Source: Phycisphaerales bacterium
GTDB lineage: Bacteria > Planctomycetota > Phycisphaerae > Phycisphaerales > SM1A02
Length of the DNA stretch: 64,000 bases
Reading direction: 5' to 3'
NCBI GenBank assembly: GCA_030748575.1
Contig: JASMLR010000008.1
Coordinates: forward strand, 54,096 to 118,095
Part shown: positions 61,346 to 64,000 of the stretch, piece by piece
Numbering within the stretch: the stretch's first letter is position 1
Layout of the letters: each line of letters begins with the position of its first letter
Made by a program: the position numbers and the translations under genes
The notes under the pieces: generated by a model
Database searches by the model: none
Told to the model about the DNA's origin: nothing
What the model saw: only the letters and a program-made list of their open reading frames with translations

Positions 61346-62818
61346 CTACGTCCGCCGCTCGCTCGTGCCGAATGCATCGAGCAACGGGCCGAGGTGCTTC
61401 TCGTAGTGCTTCCACCGGCCGATGGCGCCGGCGTGGAGCGGCTTGTCAACCTGGTCCCAGGAGGGCGTCGCCACGGTCCGTGTGCTTGCGTGGAACTGCA
61501 GGCACCGATCGTCCCATGGGAGTCCGGCGAACTCGATCAGACGCCGGATCTTCGCCTCGGGGTCTTCAACCAGCGACTCATACTCCAATTCCATCCAGGG
61601 GCACGGCAGCGTGGACTTCCAGTGCGTCCACAGGTGCTGCGCGCACTGCCAGTTGGTGACGAGGCCGTTGAGGGTGGTTGACCACGGGTGGACCTCGGCC
61701 CGAATCAGGTGCATATAGATGGACAGCAGGCAGTCGCGGGGGTCGCGGCGGACAAAGACGATGCGGGCGTTGGGCGCGATCATGGGAATGAGCCCGGCCA
61801 CCCGTTCCAGACCCAGCGGCTTGCAGGTGACGACCGTCGCCCGCGGCGCGTCTCTGGTCATGGCCGTCAGAACGTCGGCAGACGCCTCACCGATGGCGGC
61901 CTCCGTCAAGGTGCCTGCATCGATGGCTTGCATCAGTGCGGGGGCCCGCGTCAGCAGTTCCCGCCGCTCGCCGGCGCCTTCGGCGTCCGGGTGCGCCGCC
62001 AGAATCTGCTCGGTCAGGCTTGTGCCGCTGCGGGGCAGCCCGACGATGAAGACCGGCGTGATGGGCCGCGGGGCCGCCTGGGGCGTCTGCATGCGTTCTG
62101 CCGGAAACCGGTCGATGATCGCCTGCGTGTCGGACTGCCACATTGCAGCCTGAAACGCAGTGCCGAGCAGCGCGTTGCCGCCGGCCGCGGCTTCGAACGC
62201 CTCGTCGTATCGGCCGGCCCGGTCTCGCAGCCTGGCCAGTTCAAAGAGTCCGCGGGTTCGCTCGCGGGGCGTGAGATGCATGCTGGCTTGCATGGCTTCG
62301 ATCGTGGCTATCGCCTCGTCCAGTCTCCCGGCCCGAGCGGCCATTCTGGATTGGAGCAGGATGCTTCTGGGCCGGCGGTGTCCAGCCTCGTGGAGCGTTT
62401 CAATCACCGCCTCTGCCTCGCTGTCGCGGTGCAGGCGTTCCAGACTCATGGCCTTCCACCACGCAGCTTCGGGCCACCCGGCCGCATCTTGAGGCACCGC
62501 CTCCGCTTCCCGGACGCACGCCTCGCAGTGGCCCGCCATGTAGCAGGCGCGGACGAGGATGGCTTGCAAGGGGGGCCTGGGACCGCTTTCCAGACCCTGC
62601 CGCGCCCAGCGGACGGTCTCATCCGGGGCGCGGCGGTGCGTGGATACAAGCGCCATCAGGTGGCACCCTTCCTGGTGGGTTTCGTCATTCTGGAGCAGCC
62701 GCGTCGCGGCCTCAAAGGCCTCCGCATCGCGGCCGCCGCGGAGGGCCTGTAGGCCGGCCTGAAACAGCCGGGCAGGTCTGGGAGGGCCCTGAGGGCCGAT
62801 ATCAGCTGGCGGATCCAT
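61346..62818 (-). CDS. TPR-sulfotransferase fusion
   Basis: Residues 1-240 are TPR-like helices (ARLFQAGLQALRGGRDAEAF..., RAGRYDEAFEAAAGGN). The C-terminal about 240 residues are a PAPS-dependent sulfotransferase: FIVGLPRSGTSLTEQIL (5'-phosphosulfate loop, ~256-270), a 3'-phosphate-binding VFVRRDPRDCLLSIYMH, and the C-terminal RTVATPSWDQV...IGRWKHYEKHLGPL. This layout matches the protein/tyrosyl sulfotransferase-like TPR proteins found in many bacteria. No signal peptide is seen, so it is probably cytoplasmic. ATG 62818 has a TACACT 9 nt upstream. The acceptor is unknown. Confidence 0.87.
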   Translation of the reverse strand: MDPPADIGPQGPPRPARLFQAGLQALRGGRDAEAFEAATRLLQNDETHQEGCHLMALVSTHRRAPDETVRWARQGLESGPRPPLQAILVRACYMAGHCEACVREAEAVPQDAAGWPEAAWWKAMSLERLHRDSEAEAVIETLHEAGHRRPRSILLQSRMAARAGRLDEAIATIEAMQASMHLTPRERTRGLFELARLRDRAGRYDEAFEAAAGGNALLGTAFQAAMWQSDTQAIIDRFPAERMQTPQAAPRPITPVFIVGLPRSGTSLTEQILAAHPDAEGAGERRELLTRAPALMQAIDAGTLTEAAIGEASADVLTAMTRDAPRATVVTCKPLGLERVAGLIPMIAPNARIVFVRRDPRDCLLSIYMHLIRAEVHPWSTTLNGLVTNWQCAQHLWTHWKSTLPCPWMELEYESLVEDPEAKIRRLIEFAGLPWDDRCLQFHASTRTVATPSWDQVDKPLHAGAIGRWKHYEKHLGPLLDAFGTSERRT

Positions 62819-62827
62819 GGATCGGGG

Positions 62828-62833
62828 AGTGTA
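62828..62833 (-). promoter_or_regulatory. -10-like TACACT before the sulfotransferase gene
   Basis: TACACT on the minus strand ends 9 nt before ATG 62818. Confidence 0.4.
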
Positions 62834-63225
62834 TGAGCATTCCTAGGCCTTAAATGCCGGCCGTGGCGCGTGAATCGCATCGGCCAAGAGTTCCGCGATT
62901 CACCGAAAAATGATCAATATTGTTGTTGACGCGGCCCGCCGACTCTGGCACGTTGCGTTGTGGAGAGCCCGGCCCCTTGGGGTCGGAACAATGGAGAAGA
63001 GACGAGGACCGGCCCTTCGGCCACACCCCTCACTGAAGTTTCTGAGTGGATTTCGAGTTGTCGCGGGCTTCGCGAACGGTGTTGTGCTTGTCGCGCACCA
63101 TCGAGCCCACCCGCAACTCAGTGCGCGCACCCGTGTCGACCGCTCCTCGTAGGAGCGGGGTTCATCAAAGGAAGCGTTGGGCAGCGTCGACCTGCTTGGC
63201 CGCAGAGAAGAGTAAGGAAAGAAAC
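62834..63225. other. Long 5' leader region of the sorted exported protein
   Basis: No gene is seen. From the promoter at 62926-62954 a leader of about 265 nt would run to ATG 63226. It includes a small hairpin CGCTCCT-CGT-AGGAGCG (63141-63157) and ends in AAGGA before the start. Confidence 0.45.
62926..62954 (+). promoter_or_regulatory. TTGACG-N17-CACGTT promoter
   Basis: TTGACG (62926-62931), 17-bp spacer, CACGTT (62949-62954). Very similar in layout to the promoter at 26299-26327 of another exported-protein gene. Confidence 0.45.
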
Positions 63226-63711
63226 ATGAATCGTTTCGCTCTTTCGACAGCTGGCCTGGCCTCGGTGTCACTTGGTGGCATCGCGGCAGCCGGAACTGTC
63301 AACGTGACCCACTACGCTGACCGCTGGTTGGGTGAAAATGACTGGTCCATCGTGGCCAACAATGGTGGTACCACCGTCGCGTTGTGCGATGGTGGTGCGT
63401 ACTACGGTACGTTCGAGTACTTCAGCTACTCGACGAGCACCGCCACCAGCGTCTTTGGCACCATTTGGTTGGGCCTCGACCTGGCTGCTGGTGACTACAC
63501 GGTCTACATGACCGACACCTATGGTGACGGTTGGGCTTGGGGCTCGTTCGTTGGCGGCTTGGCCGTCAGCGGCGACGTTGTCTCCAGCGTCTACAAGTCG
63601 TTGCCCTCGGGTAGTTTCACCAGCTTCACGTTCACCGTCGTGCCCGCGCCTGGCGCCATGGCCCTCTTGGGTCTCGCCGGTCTCGCGTCGCGTCGACGCC
63701 GTCGTGGCTGA
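63226..63711 (+). CDS. Small exported protein with PEP-CTERM-like sorting signal
   Basis: A 161-aa protein: signal peptide (MNRFALSTAGLASVSLGGIAAAG), a beta-rich Tyr/Gly/Ser-rich mature part (about residues 24-135) and a C-terminal tripartite tail, VPAPGAMALLGLAGLA followed by SRRRRRG. This is a variant PEP-CTERM signal with VPAPG in place of VPEPS; such tails are removed by an exosortase-type transpeptidase. AAGGA precedes ATG 63226; the open frame extends upstream without likely coding sequence. It has its own promoter and terminator, so it is monocistronic. Function unknown; probably a surface or extracellular-matrix component. Confidence 0.85.
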   Translation: MNRFALSTAGLASVSLGGIAAAGTVNVTHYADRWLGENDWSIVANNGGTTVALCDGGAYYGTFEYFSYSTSTATSVFGTIWLGLDLAAGDYTVYMTDTYGDGWAWGSFVGGLAVSGDVVSSVYKSLPSGSFTSFTFTVVPAPGAMALLGLAGLASRRRRRG

Positions 63712-63799
63712 GACACGGGTGTGAATTGAGTCTGGCCGGACTCGTACCGCTTCCAGCTCGACCCGGCAGTACAGGCTCAACGCATTCACAAGACTTTGA

Positions 63800-63827
63800 C
63801 AGCCCCTCGCCTTCGGGCGGGGGGCTG
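63800..63827 (+). terminator. Intrinsic terminator of the sorted exported protein gene
   Basis: CAGCCCCTCGCC (63800-63811) pairs with GGCGGGGGGCTG (63816-63827) through a TTCG loop, 12 pairs including one G-U, then TTCTTT. Confidence 0.88.
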
Positions 63828-63930
63828 TTCTTTCGCATGGAGCCTGGGGCAGGGCGGTGCTGGGCAGGCGGGCGCTGCCAGGCGAGGTGATGAGGGCGGG
63901 CGGAGGTGTCAGGAGCGTGCCGGGGCTCAG

Positions 63931-63994
63931 TGCTGGACACCCACCAATCCAGCCTCTCGGGGCCACCATGAGTAACTGCTGGACACCCATCAAT
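63931..63994. repeat. 18-bp direct repeat at the right edge
   Basis: TGCTGGACACCCACCAAT (63931-63948) recurs as TGCTGGACACCCATCAAT (63977-63994), 17 of 18 identical, 28 bp apart. It may belong to a gene or element that continues outside the window. Confidence 0.7.
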
Positions 63995-64000
63995 GTGGCC

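Noticed and set aside
62944..62960. Possible sigma-54 promoter (TGGCACG next to TTGC)
   Set aside because: The GG and GC dinucleotides must be 10 bp apart (GG-N10-GC); here TTGC follows TGGCACG directly, so the spacing fails. A TTGACG-N17 promoter explains the region better.

Overview
The window looks like a chromosomal segment from a planctomycete, most likely class Phycisphaerae. It is GC-rich. It carries a C-terminal sorting signal of the VPAPGAMALLGLAGLA + RRRRR type, paralogous exported proteins with dockerin-like and Cys-rich modules, several CRTAC1 (FG-GAP plus ASPIC/UnbV) proteins, and a large conserved-looking SPFH/ABC operon. It reads as ordinary chromosome: there is no CRISPR array, no intact insertion sequence and no phage gene. 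The taxonomic call is an inference from family content; no 16S rRNA gene is present.

Layout. 1-7.5 kb: the end of a membrane-protein gene, the SRP RNA, dnaX, ybaB, recR and rpoN reading right, meeting frr, pyrH and a hypothetical gene reading left, then a response regulator and a small hypothetical gene. 7.7-23 kb: a cluster of secreted or membrane-anchored CRTAC1 and TPR lipoproteins around a membrane multihaem cytochrome c fused to TPRs, plus a nitrilase-family hydrolase and a thioredoxin-fold protein without its CxxC. 23.4-29.6 kb: two large paralogous exported proteins (dockerin-like, Cys-rich GACC modules, thrombospondin-3-like repeats, lamin-tail domains). 29.8-36.7 kb: an ArsR-like regulator, tRNA-Leu(CAA), a DUF1573-like protein, ispD, a GT2-GtrA glycosyltransferase and uvrA. 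36.7-47.8 kb: an ABC-2 permease divergent from an operon of three SPFH (HflK/HflC-like) proteins, an ABC ATPase, a second ABC permease and an unknown 657-aa protein.

47.8-61 kb: housekeeping genes (FAH-family enzyme, yidD, rnpA, ClC channel; rpoZ, coaC; dnaG, rpoD; rpmB; clpX, SHOCT protein, tig; trpA; mazG-like; tRNA-Val(GAC)). 61.3-64 kb: a TPR-sulfotransferase, a small exported protein with a C-terminal sorting signal, and a short direct repeat at the right edge.

Two patterns run through the window. Many first genes of transcripts have a TANNNT hexamer ending 6-9 nt before the start codon and no Shine-Dalgarno or recognisable -35, which suggests widespread leaderless mRNAs. Inside operons, by contrast, stop and start codons overlap (ATGA, GTGA, 8-nt overlaps), which suggests translational coupling. 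The three large-leader exported genes instead have TTGAC(N)-N17 promoters.
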